A DNA stretch of 64,000 nucleotides from Mesorhizobium tamadayense (lineage in GTDB: Bacteria > Pseudomonadota > Alphaproteobacteria > Rhizobiales > Rhizobiaceae): NCBI RefSeq assembly GCF_003863365.1, contig NZ_RQXT01000007.1, positions 62,001-126,000 of the forward strand, given 5' to 3'. Numbering within the stretch: position 1 is the first letter of the stretch; every line of letters starts with the position of its first letter. A model generated the notes under the pieces. That model did not search any database. It was not told where the DNA came from and worked only from the letters and a program-made list of their open reading frames with translations. Below, piece by piece: positions 1-9,200 of the stretch. The position numbers and the translations under genes are program-made.

Positions 1-1952
1 CGAAGGACGAGGTCGCCGGCCGCAAGGCTTATCGCTCTGTTGCCGACCTGCCCGGCGCGCCTGACGCGGCTTTCGTCGGCGTCAACCGGCATCTCACCAT
101 CGAAGTGGTCAAGGCGCTGGCCGAACGCGGCGCCGGCGGCGCCGTCTGCTTTGCCGCCGGCTTCCTCGAGACCGAGGCCTATGACGAGGATGGCGAGCGG
201 CTGCAGGCGGAACTCGTGGCCGCTGCCGGTCAGATGCCGATCATCGGCCCGAACTGCTACGGCCTGATCAACTATGCCGACGGCGCGCTGCTGTGGCCCG
301 ACCAGCATGGCGGCATCCGGCTGGCTGAGAGCGGCAAGGGTGTCGCGATCATCACCCAGTCGTCCAACATCGCCATCAACATGACGATGCAGAAGCGCGG
401 CCTGCCGATCGCCTTTCTGATGACGGCCGGCAACCAGGCGCAGACCGGCCTCTCCGAAATGGCGCTCGGGCTGATCGAGGACGAGCGCGTCACGTCGCTC
501 GGCCTGCACATCGAAGCTTTCGACTCCGTAGCCGGCTTCGAGCGGCTGGCGGCCAGGGCCCGCGAGCTGAAGAAGCCGATCATCGCCATGAAGGTCGGCC
601 GCTCGGAACAGGCCAGGCAAGCGACGGTGTCGCACACCGCCTCGCTCGCCGGCTCGGACGCCGCCTCCGGCGCCTTCCTGAAGCGGCTCGGCATCGCGCG
701 CGTCGATTCCATTCCGGCCTTCATCGAGGCGCTGAAGCTGCTGCACGTCACCGGGCCGCTGCCCGGCTACAAGCTTTCCTCGATGAGCTGCTCGGGCGGC
801 GAGGCCTCGGTCATGGCCGACAGCGCGGAAGGGCGCTGGGTGCATTTTCCGACGCTGACGGCCGAGCATCGCGCCCATGTCAAATCGACGCTCGGGCCGC
901 TGGTCGCAGTCGCCAATCCGCTCGACTACCACACCTTCATCTGGAACAACGAGCCGGCGATGACGGCCACGTTCACCGCTATGGTGTCGGGCGGCTTCGA
1001 CCTCAACATGCTGGTGCTGGACTTTCCGCGCCCGGATCGCTGCTCCGACACCGACTGGTGGGCGACGCTGCGCGCCTTCGAAGCGGCGCTGAAGACCAAC
1101 AGGGCGCAAGGCGCGATCGTCTCCTCGCTGCCGGAAAACCTGCCGGAGGAATATACCGCCGGGCTGATGGCGCGCGGCATGGTGCCGCTGTTCGGCATTT
1201 CGGAAGCCTTGGACGCCGCTCAAGCCGCCGCCTTCATCGGTTGGGCCTGGCGCGAGCCGCAGGCGCAGCCGGTCGACACCACGGCCGCCGGGGCGACCGA
1301 CGGCAGCCATATCACCCCCGACGAGGCCGAGGCCAAGGACAGGCTGATCAAGGCCGGCCTGCCGGTGCCGAGGGGCGAGCGCGCTTCCAACGCGGTCGAG
1401 GCGGTGATCTCGTCGATGGCGCTCGGCTTCCCGGTGGCGCTGAAGGCGCTCGGCGTCACCCACAAGTCGGAAGTCGGCGCGGTGCGGCTGAACCTCAAGG
1501 ACGCCGAATCCGTCGGCAATGCCGCCCATGACCTGCTGCCGCTAGGCACCGGGCTCTATGCCGAGCGCATGGTGCGTGACGGCGTCGCCGAGCTGATCGT
1601 CGGCTTCACCCGCGACCCGATGTTCGGCGCGGTGATGACGCTTGGCACCGGCGGCGTGCTGGTCGAGCTGTTGCGCGACAGCGTGACCCTGATGCTGCCG
1701 GCGACGCGCGACGACATCGAGGCGGCATTGCGTGGGCTCAAGCTCTACCCGCTGCTCAAAGGCTATCGCGGTCGGCCCAAGGCCGATGTCGCCGCCGCCA
1801 TCGACGCGATTGCCGGAATTGCCGGCTTCGTGCAGCAGAACGCCGGCGAGATCGAGGAGCTCGACATCAACCCGCTGATCGTCTGCGCCGAAGGCAAGGG
1901 CGCCTGGATCGCCGACGCCCTGCTGGTGCTTGGAGAAAAGAAGAATGGCTGA
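1..1952 (+). CDS. NDP-forming acyl-CoA synthetase (acetate--CoA ligase family), 5' end outside window
   Basis: The reading frame is already open at base 3, so the start codon and most of the N-terminal CoA-binding Rossmann domain lie upstream of the window. What remains shows the succinyl-CoA-synthetase-like flavodoxin domains, with SHTASLAG around base 630, the usual phospho-histidine loop of this family. An ATP-grasp half follows from about base 1315 (AKDRLIKAGLPV, then THKSEVGAV, and ELDINPL near the C-terminus). The family makes an acyl-CoA from a carboxylate, CoA and a nucleoside triphosphate. The stop overlaps the next gene by 8 bp, so it is co-translated with a CaiD-like hydratase. That pairing suggests activation of a carnitine-type or other short acyl substrate, but the acid itself cannot be read from the sequence. 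Confidence 0.85.
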   Translation, partial: KDEVAGRKAYRSVADLPGAPDAAFVGVNRHLTIEVVKALAERGAGGAVCFAAGFLETEAYDEDGERLQAELVAAAGQMPIIGPNCYGLINYADGALLWPDQHGGIRLAESGKGVAIITQSSNIAINMTMQKRGLPIAFLMTAGNQAQTGLSEMALGLIEDERVTSLGLHIEAFDSVAGFERLAARARELKKPIIAMKVGRSEQARQATVSHTASLAGSDAASGAFLKRLGIARVDSIPAFIEALKLLHVTGPLPGYKLSSMSCSGGEASVMADSAEGRWVHFPTLTAEHRAHVKSTLGPLVAVANPLDYHTFIWNNEPAMTATFTAMVSGGFDLNMLVLDFPRPDRCSDTDWWATLRAFEAALKTNRAQGAIVSSLPENLPEEYTAGLMARGMVPLFGISEALDAAQAAAFIGWAWREPQAQPVDTTAAGATDGSHITPDEAEAKDRLIKAGLPVPRGERASNAVEAVISSMALGFPVALKALGVTHKSEVGAVRLNLKDAESVGNAAHDLLPLGTGLYAERMVRDGVAELIVGFTRDPMFGAVMTLGTGGVLVELLRDSVTLMLPATRDDIEAALRGLKLYPLLKGYRGRPKADVAAAIDAIAGIAGFVQQNAGEIEELDINPLIVCAEGKGAWIADALLVLGEKKNG

Positions 1953-2727
1953 CGTCATTACCACCCACCGCGAAGGCGCGATCCTCGAAGTCACGCTCGA
2001 CCGACCGAAGGCAAATGCCATCGACCTCAAGACCTCGCGGCTGATGGGCGAGACGTTCAAGGCATTCCGCGACGATCCGGAACTGCGCGTCGCCATCGTC
2101 AAGACCGCGGGCGACAAGTTCTTCTGCGCCGGCTGGGACCTCAAGGCGGCGGCCGCCGGCGACGCGGTCGACGGCGACTATGGCGTCGGCGGTTTCGCCG
2201 GGCTGCAGGAACTGCGCGACCTCAACAAGCCGGTGATCGCCTGCGTCAACGGCATGGCGGTGGGCGGCGGCTTCGAGATGGCGCTGTCCTGCGACCTCAT
2301 CTACGCCTCGGATCACTCGTCCTTCGCGCTGCCTGAGATCCGCGCCGGCACGCTCGCCGACGCCGCGACCATCAAGCTGCCGAAGCGCATCCCGTATCAT
2401 GTCGCGATGGACTTGCTGCTCACTGGCCGCTGGATGGATGTGGCGGAAGCGCATCGCTGGGGCCTGGTCAACGAGGTGCTGCCCAAGGAGAAGCTGGAGG
2501 ACCGCGTTTGGGAGATCGCGCGGCTTCTGGCCAGCGGCCCGCCGCTGGTCTTCGCGGCGATCAAGGAGACGGCGCGGGTGGCGGAAGCGCTGACCTTCCA
2601 GGACGCGATGAACAAGGTGACGCGCAGGCAGCTGCCCACAGTCGATATCCTCTACGGCTCGGAGGACAATATGGAAGGGTTCCGGGCGTTTGCAGAGAAG
2701 CGCGAGCCGGTGTGGAAGGGCAGGTAG
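1945..2727 (+). CDS. caiD: enoyl-CoA hydratase/isomerase family, carnitinyl-CoA dehydratase (CaiD)-like
   Basis: This is a 260-residue crotonase-fold protein, of normal family length. The ATG at 1945 is chosen because GGAGAAAAG lies just upstream; an in-frame TTG at 1930 is less likely. The oxyanion-hole segments are visible (FFCAGWDLKAAA, then VNGMAVGGGFEMALSCD), and LPEIRAGTLADAA fits the catalytic loop. The DRPKANAIDLKTSR start and the FCAGWDLKA segment resemble CaiD, which hydrates crotonobetainyl-CoA to carnitinyl-CoA. The start lies inside the preceding CoA ligase gene (8-bp overlap), which implies coupled translation and a shared pathway. Crotonase specificity is hard to assign from sequence, so CaiD is a likely call rather than a certain one. 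Confidence 0.75.
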   Translation: MADVITTHREGAILEVTLDRPKANAIDLKTSRLMGETFKAFRDDPELRVAIVKTAGDKFFCAGWDLKAAAAGDAVDGDYGVGGFAGLQELRDLNKPVIACVNGMAVGGGFEMALSCDLIYASDHSSFALPEIRAGTLADAATIKLPKRIPYHVAMDLLLTGRWMDVAEAHRWGLVNEVLPKEKLEDRVWEIARLLASGPPLVFAAIKETARVAEALTFQDAMNKVTRRQLPTVDILYGSEDNMEGFRAFAEKREPVWKGR

Positions 2728-2748
2728 GCCACAGACGATGGCGTTCCG

Positions 2749-2910
2749 GCACCCCCCCTTTGCCCTGCCGGGCATCTCCCCCGGAAGGGGGGAGATCGGA
2801 TGTCGCCGTCGCTTTCGCCAACCTCAAACGTTGCAGAAAGGGCGGCATGGCCGAAACTGCCAATCTCCCCCCTTGCGGGGGAGATCGCCGGCAGGCCAGA
2901 GGGGGGTGCC
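2749..2910. repeat. palindromic intergenic repeat, family A, copy 1
   Basis: Two G/C-rich arms face each other across about 55 bp. The left arm (2749-2800) begins with a C-run and holds a small internal hairpin (ATCTCCCCC/GGGGGGAGAT). The right arm (2859-2910) is its approximate reverse complement. Other copies are at 34870-36436, 50367-50524 and 53429-53590. It fills most of the 215-bp gap between caiD and the esterase gene. Confidence 0.85.
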
Positions 2911-2942
2911 TGGGCGCATGCTTCTGAGTTCGGTCTCCTCTC

Positions 2943-3884
2943 ATGACCGACTACAAAACCCTCATCGACGCCGAGACCTGGGCCTTTATCGAGAAGACCA
3001 ACTCCTATTATCCGCCGGACACGATCGACTACACGGTTCCCCAGCAGCGTGCGATCTACGACCAGATGTGCCGTGAATTCTTCGCCGGCTACCCGCAAGG
3101 CGTGACGGCGGAAACGACGGCCATTGCCGCGCCGGGGAACAGCATCCCGATCCGCGTCTATCGCAATGCGACGCCGGACAAGGCCGCGATGGTTCTCTAT
3201 GCCCATGGCGGCGGCTTCATCCTTGGCGGGCTGGACAGCCATGATGACGTCTGCGCCGAGCTCTGTGCCCGCACCGGCTACGACGTGGCCTCGGTCGATT
3301 ACCGGCTGGCGCCGGAGCATCTGCATCCGGCCGCTTTCGACGATGTCATGGATGCATTCGAGTGGGCGGCAGGGACTTACGATTGCCCGGTCCTGCTTTG
3401 CGGCGACAGCGCCGGCGGCAATCTCTCCGCGGCCGTCGCCCACGCGACGCGTGGGCACACGAAGAAACCGGCCGGCCAGGTGCTGATCTATCCCGGCCTC
3501 GGCGGCGACCGCTCGCGCGGCTCCTATGTGACGCATGCCCAGGCGCCGATGCTCACGCTGCGCGACACCGAATTCTACTTGAAGATCCGCACCGGCGGCG
3601 TGGACCGGACCGGCGACATCACGCTGTATCCGCTCTCCGATGCCGATTTCGCCTATCTGCCGCCGACGGTGCTGATCACCGCGCAATGCGATCCGCTGTC
3701 CTCCGACGGCGAGGCCTATCGCGACCGCGTCGTCGCGGCCGGCGGCCGCGCCTACTGGTTCGAGGAGCCGGGGCTGATGCACGGCTATCTCAGGGCACGG
3801 CACACGGTCGGCCGGGCGCGCTCGAGCTTCACCCGCATCGTCGAGGCGGTCTCCACGCTCGGCAATGGCGAGTGGATCTGGTGA
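2943..3884 (+). CDS. alpha/beta hydrolase, hormone-sensitive-lipase-type esterase
   Basis: A 313-residue cytoplasmic hydrolase. HGGG (residues 88-91) is the HSL-family oxyanion-hole motif and GDSAGG (154-159) is the nucleophile elbow with Ser156. TAQCDPLSSDG supplies the acid (Asp250 or Asp255) and LMHGY supplies His280, completing the triad. SVDYRLAPEHLHPA is the conserved block that follows HGGG in this family. There is no signal peptide. The gene stands alone between a repeat element and a long untranslated stretch. The ATG at 2943 has only a weak ribosome binding site. The substrate is unknown; small acyl esters are usual for the family. Confidence 0.85.
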   Translation: MTDYKTLIDAETWAFIEKTNSYYPPDTIDYTVPQQRAIYDQMCREFFAGYPQGVTAETTAIAAPGNSIPIRVYRNATPDKAAMVLYAHGGGFILGGLDSHDDVCAELCARTGYDVASVDYRLAPEHLHPAAFDDVMDAFEWAAGTYDCPVLLCGDSAGGNLSAAVAHATRGHTKKPAGQVLIYPGLGGDRSRGSYVTHAQAPMLTLRDTEFYLKIRTGGVDRTGDITLYPLSDADFAYLPPTVLITAQCDPLSSDGEAYRDRVVAAGGRAYWFEEPGLMHGYLRARHTVGRARSSFTRIVEAVSTLGNGEWIW

Positions 3885-4254
3885 TCTTCCCAGGCGGCAA
3901 AGACGGCTTTTCCGCACCGACGCTTCTCACGCATTGAACCTTTCCGCGCCAGCCCGCGACTGACGGCCAGGCTGCGCAATCGTGCGGGCCGGAAAGGAAG
4001 CCCCAATGACCAGAAACCCAGAGGCTCCGCGGTCTCCGGGCGCAACAGGAGCCCGGCGCGACCACCGTCTTCGGGATGGAGTCGATGCGCTGGGCTTTCG
4101 GCTGATTCCGTTGACCGTTCCCGGCAGCCGGCGTATCGTGACCAAGCGGAAAACAGACAATTCGATCAGGGACGAACGAGCCGGAACGCCGCGCCTTGCC
4201 CTGATTTGCGCGGCGAAATCGGATGGTTCTTCCGGCGACTTCGGGGGGAGTTCA
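3885..4254 (+). other. 370-bp stretch without a supported gene; leader of the secreted-protein operon
   Basis: The frame of the next gene stays open through here, and an ATG at 4006 has a fair ribosome binding site (GGAAAGGAAG). It would add an 83-residue, Arg/Pro-rich extension in front of a complete signal peptide, which makes no sense for an exported protein. I read the region as leader or promoter DNA. A short upstream ORF starting at 4006 cannot be excluded. I see no clear hairpin or terminator. Confidence 0.5.
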
Positions 4255-6252
4255 ATGTTTTGCGACCGCGGCTCGTTCGTGGCTTCTCGCGCCGGCGGTT
4301 TGCGCCGCGCGATAACGACAACGAGCGGAATTCTTGCCCTGGCGCTCACCGCCGGCCTCTGGCTCGGCGGCTTGGCGAAGGCCCAGGAAACCCAGATCAT
4401 CTATCCTGGTTCGATGGCGGTGACCGGTTTCCCCGGCACCGTCATCCCCGATTTCGACTCTCCCGCTTCCGAAAGAGGGGGCCTGCCGCCTGGCGCCGAC
4501 CCGGTCGACGAAACCTTCATCGACACTTCGCAGGCCTCGTTGCGGATTTTCGACGTCTCGCGTCTCGGCGGACCGGCCTCCGGCCAGTTCGTCTACACGC
4601 CGCCGCCTTTCGAGGTGACCGCCGGCCAGATCGGCGAGGTGTTCGGCCTCACCTATGACGATGGCGTGCGCGACGGCGTGCCGTCGGGCATCCCCAACCT
4701 CTATGCGGCGGCGACCTCGCTGCACGGCATCGAGATCGTTACGCCGGATGCCGACGACGACGGTCGCCCCGAGCGGCAGCGCCGCGGCATCGCGGGCGCC
4801 ACCTTCATGGACGGCCAGTTCGGCACCGAGAACGGCGGCGGGCCCGGCACGATCTGGAAGATCGACGGTATTTCGGGCGCCGTGTCGAAATTCGCCGATA
4901 TCGACACCAATAGCGGGCCCGGCATCGGCAACCTCGCCTTCGATCCCAGCCACCGCCAGTTCTTCGCATCGGATCTCGACACCGGCCTGATCCACCGCAT
5001 AGACCTCGACGGCCACCTGATCGACACGTTCGACCATGGCGTTGCCGGCCGCCCGGCGCATGGGCTTGCCCCGGTCGCCGACGACAGCGCCGTCATGGAC
5101 ATCCATGGCGCGGCCTTCAATTCCGAAGATCCTAAGACCTGGGGCTACACGCAGGACGAGCGCCGCGTCTGGGCGGTCTCCTATCACGGCGGCCGGCTCT
5201 ACTACTCGGTCGGCGAGAAGGCCGAGATCTGGTCGATCGGCATCGCGCGCGACGGGAGTTTTGCCGGCGATCCGCGCTGGGAGCTGACGGTCAGGGCCGA
5301 GATAGACTATGCCGTCACCGATATCGCCTTCGACAACAAGGGCTTCATGTATCTTGCCCAGCGCGGCCCCGTGGAAAACCGCTACGACTACCTCGCCTTC
5401 GCCCACGCCGGCGAAGGCGAGGTGATCCGCTACCAGCGCGAGGATCCGGACGATCCGGCGACGGAATCGGTCTGGGTGGAAGTGCCGCAGGAATATGCGA
5501 TCGGCTTCCCGCAGGGCAACCGCCAGTCGGCCGGCGGCGTCGACCTGCAATACCGCTACGATGGCGAGGGCACCCTCGACACCTCGGTGTGCACCGACAC
5601 GGTCGTCAACACCGGCGACAAATTGCGCGACAATCCGGAGCTTGCGGAGCGGCTCGCCGCCGGCGGGCCGTTCGCCGTGCATGGCGTGCAACTGACGCCG
5701 AGCGCGCTGGTCAAGCCGGCTAACGTGCCGCCCTTCGGCTCGTGGTTCGTCGACTTCGACGGCTATTTCGAAGACGCGGACGTCGAGGGCCATGTCGGCG
5801 ATGTCAGGGTCTGGCGTCCCTGTGAAGGCCGCGCCGGCTATTATGAGGAAATCCCGGGCGGCGGCTATCTGCCCCCCTTTTACCCGCCGGACTTCCCGCC
5901 GCCCGGCAACCTGCCTCCCTGCTTCGATGTCGAGGACGTGCAGTATTTCTGCACGCCCCGCGGTCTCCAGGCGGACCTCTATCTCCATGACCCCGCCGGC
6001 TTCGGCGGCGATTCGATCAAGGCGCAGTCCAAAACGCCCGGCGTCGGGGTGACCTCACCGATGTCGCATGCGCCGGGCAAGCCCTACACGATCGACATCA
6101 CCGGCCATGATCCGGGCGACACCGTCAATGTCGGGCTCTGCTTCTACCGGAAGTCCGACCGGGACAAGGGTGGCTACTACCCTTGCTGCAAGATGACGCT
6201 GCCGCTCAGGACGCCGGCCGTCAGTTGCGAAGCGCCGAGGAGGGACAGATGA
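4255..6252 (+). CDS. large secreted protein, probable beta-propeller, function unknown
   Basis: I set the start at ATG 4255, 7 bases after a GGGGGGAG ribosome binding site. This gives 665 residues beginning with a good Sec signal peptide (hydrophobic core about residues 24-40, cleavage after AKA at 41-43). The middle part reads like repeated propeller blades (GTIWKIDGISGAVSKF, IHRIDLDGHLIDTF, YYSVGEKAEIWSIGI). A Pro-rich linker follows near residue 540 (LPPFYPPDFPPP). The C-terminal domain is Cys-containing and ends its core with YYPCCKMTLPL. A similar CC-type motif occurs in the next protein, so the two may share a domain. The stop overlaps the next ATG (ATGA), so the pair is coupled. I do not recognise a named family. 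Confidence 0.75.
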   Translation: MFCDRGSFVASRAGGLRRAITTTSGILALALTAGLWLGGLAKAQETQIIYPGSMAVTGFPGTVIPDFDSPASERGGLPPGADPVDETFIDTSQASLRIFDVSRLGGPASGQFVYTPPPFEVTAGQIGEVFGLTYDDGVRDGVPSGIPNLYAAATSLHGIEIVTPDADDDGRPERQRRGIAGATFMDGQFGTENGGGPGTIWKIDGISGAVSKFADIDTNSGPGIGNLAFDPSHRQFFASDLDTGLIHRIDLDGHLIDTFDHGVAGRPAHGLAPVADDSAVMDIHGAAFNSEDPKTWGYTQDERRVWAVSYHGGRLYYSVGEKAEIWSIGIARDGSFAGDPRWELTVRAEIDYAVTDIAFDNKGFMYLAQRGPVENRYDYLAFAHAGEGEVIRYQREDPDDPATESVWVEVPQEYAIGFPQGNRQSAGGVDLQYRYDGEGTLDTSVCTDTVVNTGDKLRDNPELAERLAAGGPFAVHGVQLTPSALVKPANVPPFGSWFVDFDGYFEDADVEGHVGDVRVWRPCEGRAGYYEEIPGGGYLPPFYPPDFPPPGNLPPCFDVEDVQYFCTPRGLQADLYLHDPAGFGGDSIKAQSKTPGVGVTSPMSHAPGKPYTIDITGHDPGDTVNVGLCFYRKSDRDKGGYYPCCKMTLPLRTPAVSCEAPRRDR

Positions 6253-9200
6253 ACAATCTCGCCCTTTCCCGCCTTGCTTCGCGCAAAACCGTCATGGAGA
6301 CGATCATGAAACCCCTGTCATACGCCAGGCGCGGCGCGCGCTGGCTGATGGCGGCCGGTATCGCGGTCGCCATGATGCCGGCATTGCCGGCGCTTGCCCA
6401 AGACGAGGCTCCGGCCGCCAGCAATCAGGCGGCCAATCCGGAATCCACGCCTGAACCGCGCGGCATCAATCCGGAACTCGGGCGGATCATACCCTTCTTC
6501 ACCAAGAAGGGTGGCCAGAGAGGCTGCGATTCCGTCGAGTATGTCCTCAGTTTCGGCATCCGCGGTGACCCGCAGGACTTCGACCGACCGAGCGTGGCGG
6601 CCCTGCTGAAAGCGACAAGGCTCGACTTCAAAGACCAGTTGCCGCACGGCTTGCAGATCGTCAGCGTCGATGTCGTCGGCGACGGCACCAGCGCCTCCGG
6701 CGGACCGCTGCCGGCTGCTTCGATCAGCACATCAGCCGGCCCGAACGATACGGCGAGCGTTTCCAATTTCCGGATCAGCGCTTCCAACCTTGACGGCGTT
6801 GGCGCTGCGAACGAACGCGTGATCACTTTCCGGATCACGGCCAAGATAGACCACGTGGCGTTTCCCGCGCCCACTACCGTCGAAAACCAGGGCGAGATAA
6901 ACGCATCTTTCAGGGGCGGTCCGGCGACCACGATCCCGTCGCAGGATCCGGGCAAGCCCGACGACGGCGATTTCCTCACCGGCGTGAAGACCTCGATCAA
7001 GATCGACCTGACCAAATGCAACCCGCCGCCTCCGCCTCCCGGCAAGGAATGCTTCAAGGTCGAGCGCGGCACGGTCGACTGCGTGCCCGGCGGCGGCGCC
7101 TTCATCTACCACATGCCGGTCGGCCCGGAGATGGGCGGCAAGTGGGTGCAGGTGTCGACGACGACGCCAGGCATCACCATCGTTCCCGACACGCAGCAGG
7201 TGCCTGCCGGCGGCGGCGTGCTGAACTGGAAGATCATCGGCGCCTCGCCGGGCGAGGCCATCCATCTCGTCGTAACCGGCATCGAGACTTATGCAGGGCC
7301 GAAGGAAGGCTGGGGGCTTTGCTGTACCCAGACGATCGACATCGTCATCCCGCATGACCTCAGGTGCCCGCCCGAAAAGCAGCCTGACCTCAAAGTCGAG
7401 AAGTGGGCAGAGGTGCCGCGTTGCACGATGGCCGGCGGCTGCGACTTCACCATCACGGTGACCAATGTCGGCGATGCGCCCTACAACGGCAAGATCGTGC
7501 TCGACGAGGTGGCGCTGCCAGCCGGTTCGGTGCTGTCCTCGGGACCGAATCCGCCTTGGGTCTGCGTGCCCGGAACGACGCCGATGACCTGCACCCATCC
7601 GGTGACGACACTCAATCCCGGCGCCTCCGTCGTCCTCAAGATCGGCTTCAAGCCGGCCGGCGGCTGGCAGGGCAGCGTGCTGCGCAACTGCGCCGCCTAT
7701 GACTACCAGGCCAGCGGCAAGCCGCTGTTCGGCAGCCAGCAGAACGACCGCGGCTGCGCCTCGATCCCGATCTGCCGCCGTGGCGATCGCGATCCGCAGT
7801 GCCAGCCACCTGTGAAGAAGAAGGTCGACCTGATCCTGAAGAAGCGCGCCCGCATCCCGGTCTGCACGCCGGACGGCATCTGCTATTTCGTAATCGACAT
7901 CATCAACAACGGCACCAGCACCTATAACGGGCCGCTGACGGTAATCGACAGCTATCCGGGCGGCGCGCCGACCTCTTCGACCTTCGGGCCGAGCCCACCC
8001 TGGACCTGCGGACCGAACGGCCCCGGCCAGTTCCGCTGCGACGATGCCGGCATCTCGCTGCCTCCGGGCGCCTCGACGCCGATCGTCGTCAAGGCGGTGA
8101 TGCCGGCAAGCTACCGGCCGGACAGTGTCGAGAACTGCGCCGAGGTGAAGGCCATTCCCGACGAGGTCGACCTCGCCAACAACAAGGCCTGCGCGACCGA
8201 GCGCATTCGGCATCCGAACAGCCAGCCCGCCTTGCGCATCACCAAGGTGTGCGACGGCTCGCTCGTGGGCGCGGCTTTCGTGTCCTGCCGCATCACCGTC
8301 AGCAACGCCGGCACCGCCGCCCCCACAGGTCCGGTGCGGGTCAACGATGCCGCGACGCTTATATCGGGTGGCATCCCGGTAGCGATCCAGAGCGTGACCC
8401 CCGACGGCGCCGACTGGAACTGCGGGCCGGTGCCCGCCAACACGCTGTCGTGCCAGATTCCCGGCGTCGCGATGACGCCCGCAGCCAGCCGGCACTTCGA
8501 CGTGACGGTGAGCGGCAATGGCGCGTTCGAGAACTGCGCGCGCGGCTCCTATGGGCCGGCGCCGGGCGACGACATCGTCTATCCGATCGGCCAGGCTTGC
8601 GCCAAGGGCGGCGGCGTCTCGACCATCCGTGTCGAGAAGACCGGCGATGCCGAGTGCCGGCCGGGTCGACCTTGCTCGTTCGAGATCACCATCACCAATG
8701 ACGGGCCGAACGCCTTCTCCGGTCCGGCCCGCATCGGCGATGCGGTCGGCGTGGACGGGCTGGGAAGGCTGGAAGGCGTTCGGATCACCGCGATCGACCC
8801 GCCCTTCGGCTGCTCGCCGGAGCCGGCGACGCTGCCGGCGTCATGCATCGCCAATCTGACGCTGGGCGCCGGCGAGAGCCACACGCATCATGTCACGGTG
8901 ATCCTCCCCGAGGATGGGCGGCTTGCCGATCTCAAGGGCACGGTCAGCGGACAGAATTGCGTCGGCGTGCTCTCGCCGAACACGCCGGTGCAGGGCGGCG
9001 GCGACGTGCTGTCGCGCGCCCCGACCAACGCCCAGGGCGATCGCGGCAAGGCCTATGCCTGCCACCCCTTCACCATCAGCCAAGAGGTGAAGAAACAGTG
9101 CTCGAACGGCATGGTGCTGAACTCGGCCGGACGCTGCGCCTGCCCGGAAGGCACCAGCTTCCGCAACGGCCAGTGTTCCGGCGGCGGCAAGTTGCAGCCG

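Noticed and set aside
2749..2910. Possible CRISPR-like array
   Set aside because: The repeat arms are inverted rather than direct, with a single centre, and copies are kilobases apart. No cas genes are present.
3982..4254. N-terminal extension of the secreted propeller protein
   Set aside because: It would place about 90 residues in front of a complete signal peptide. The ATG at 4255 has a much better ribosome binding site.
4252..5988. 578-codon minus-strand open frame
   Set aside because: Antisense shadow of the secreted propeller protein, which has a signal peptide and coherent repeats.
6732..8495. 587-codon minus-strand open frame
   Set aside because: Antisense shadow of the DUF11-repeat protein; no domain or ribosome binding site.
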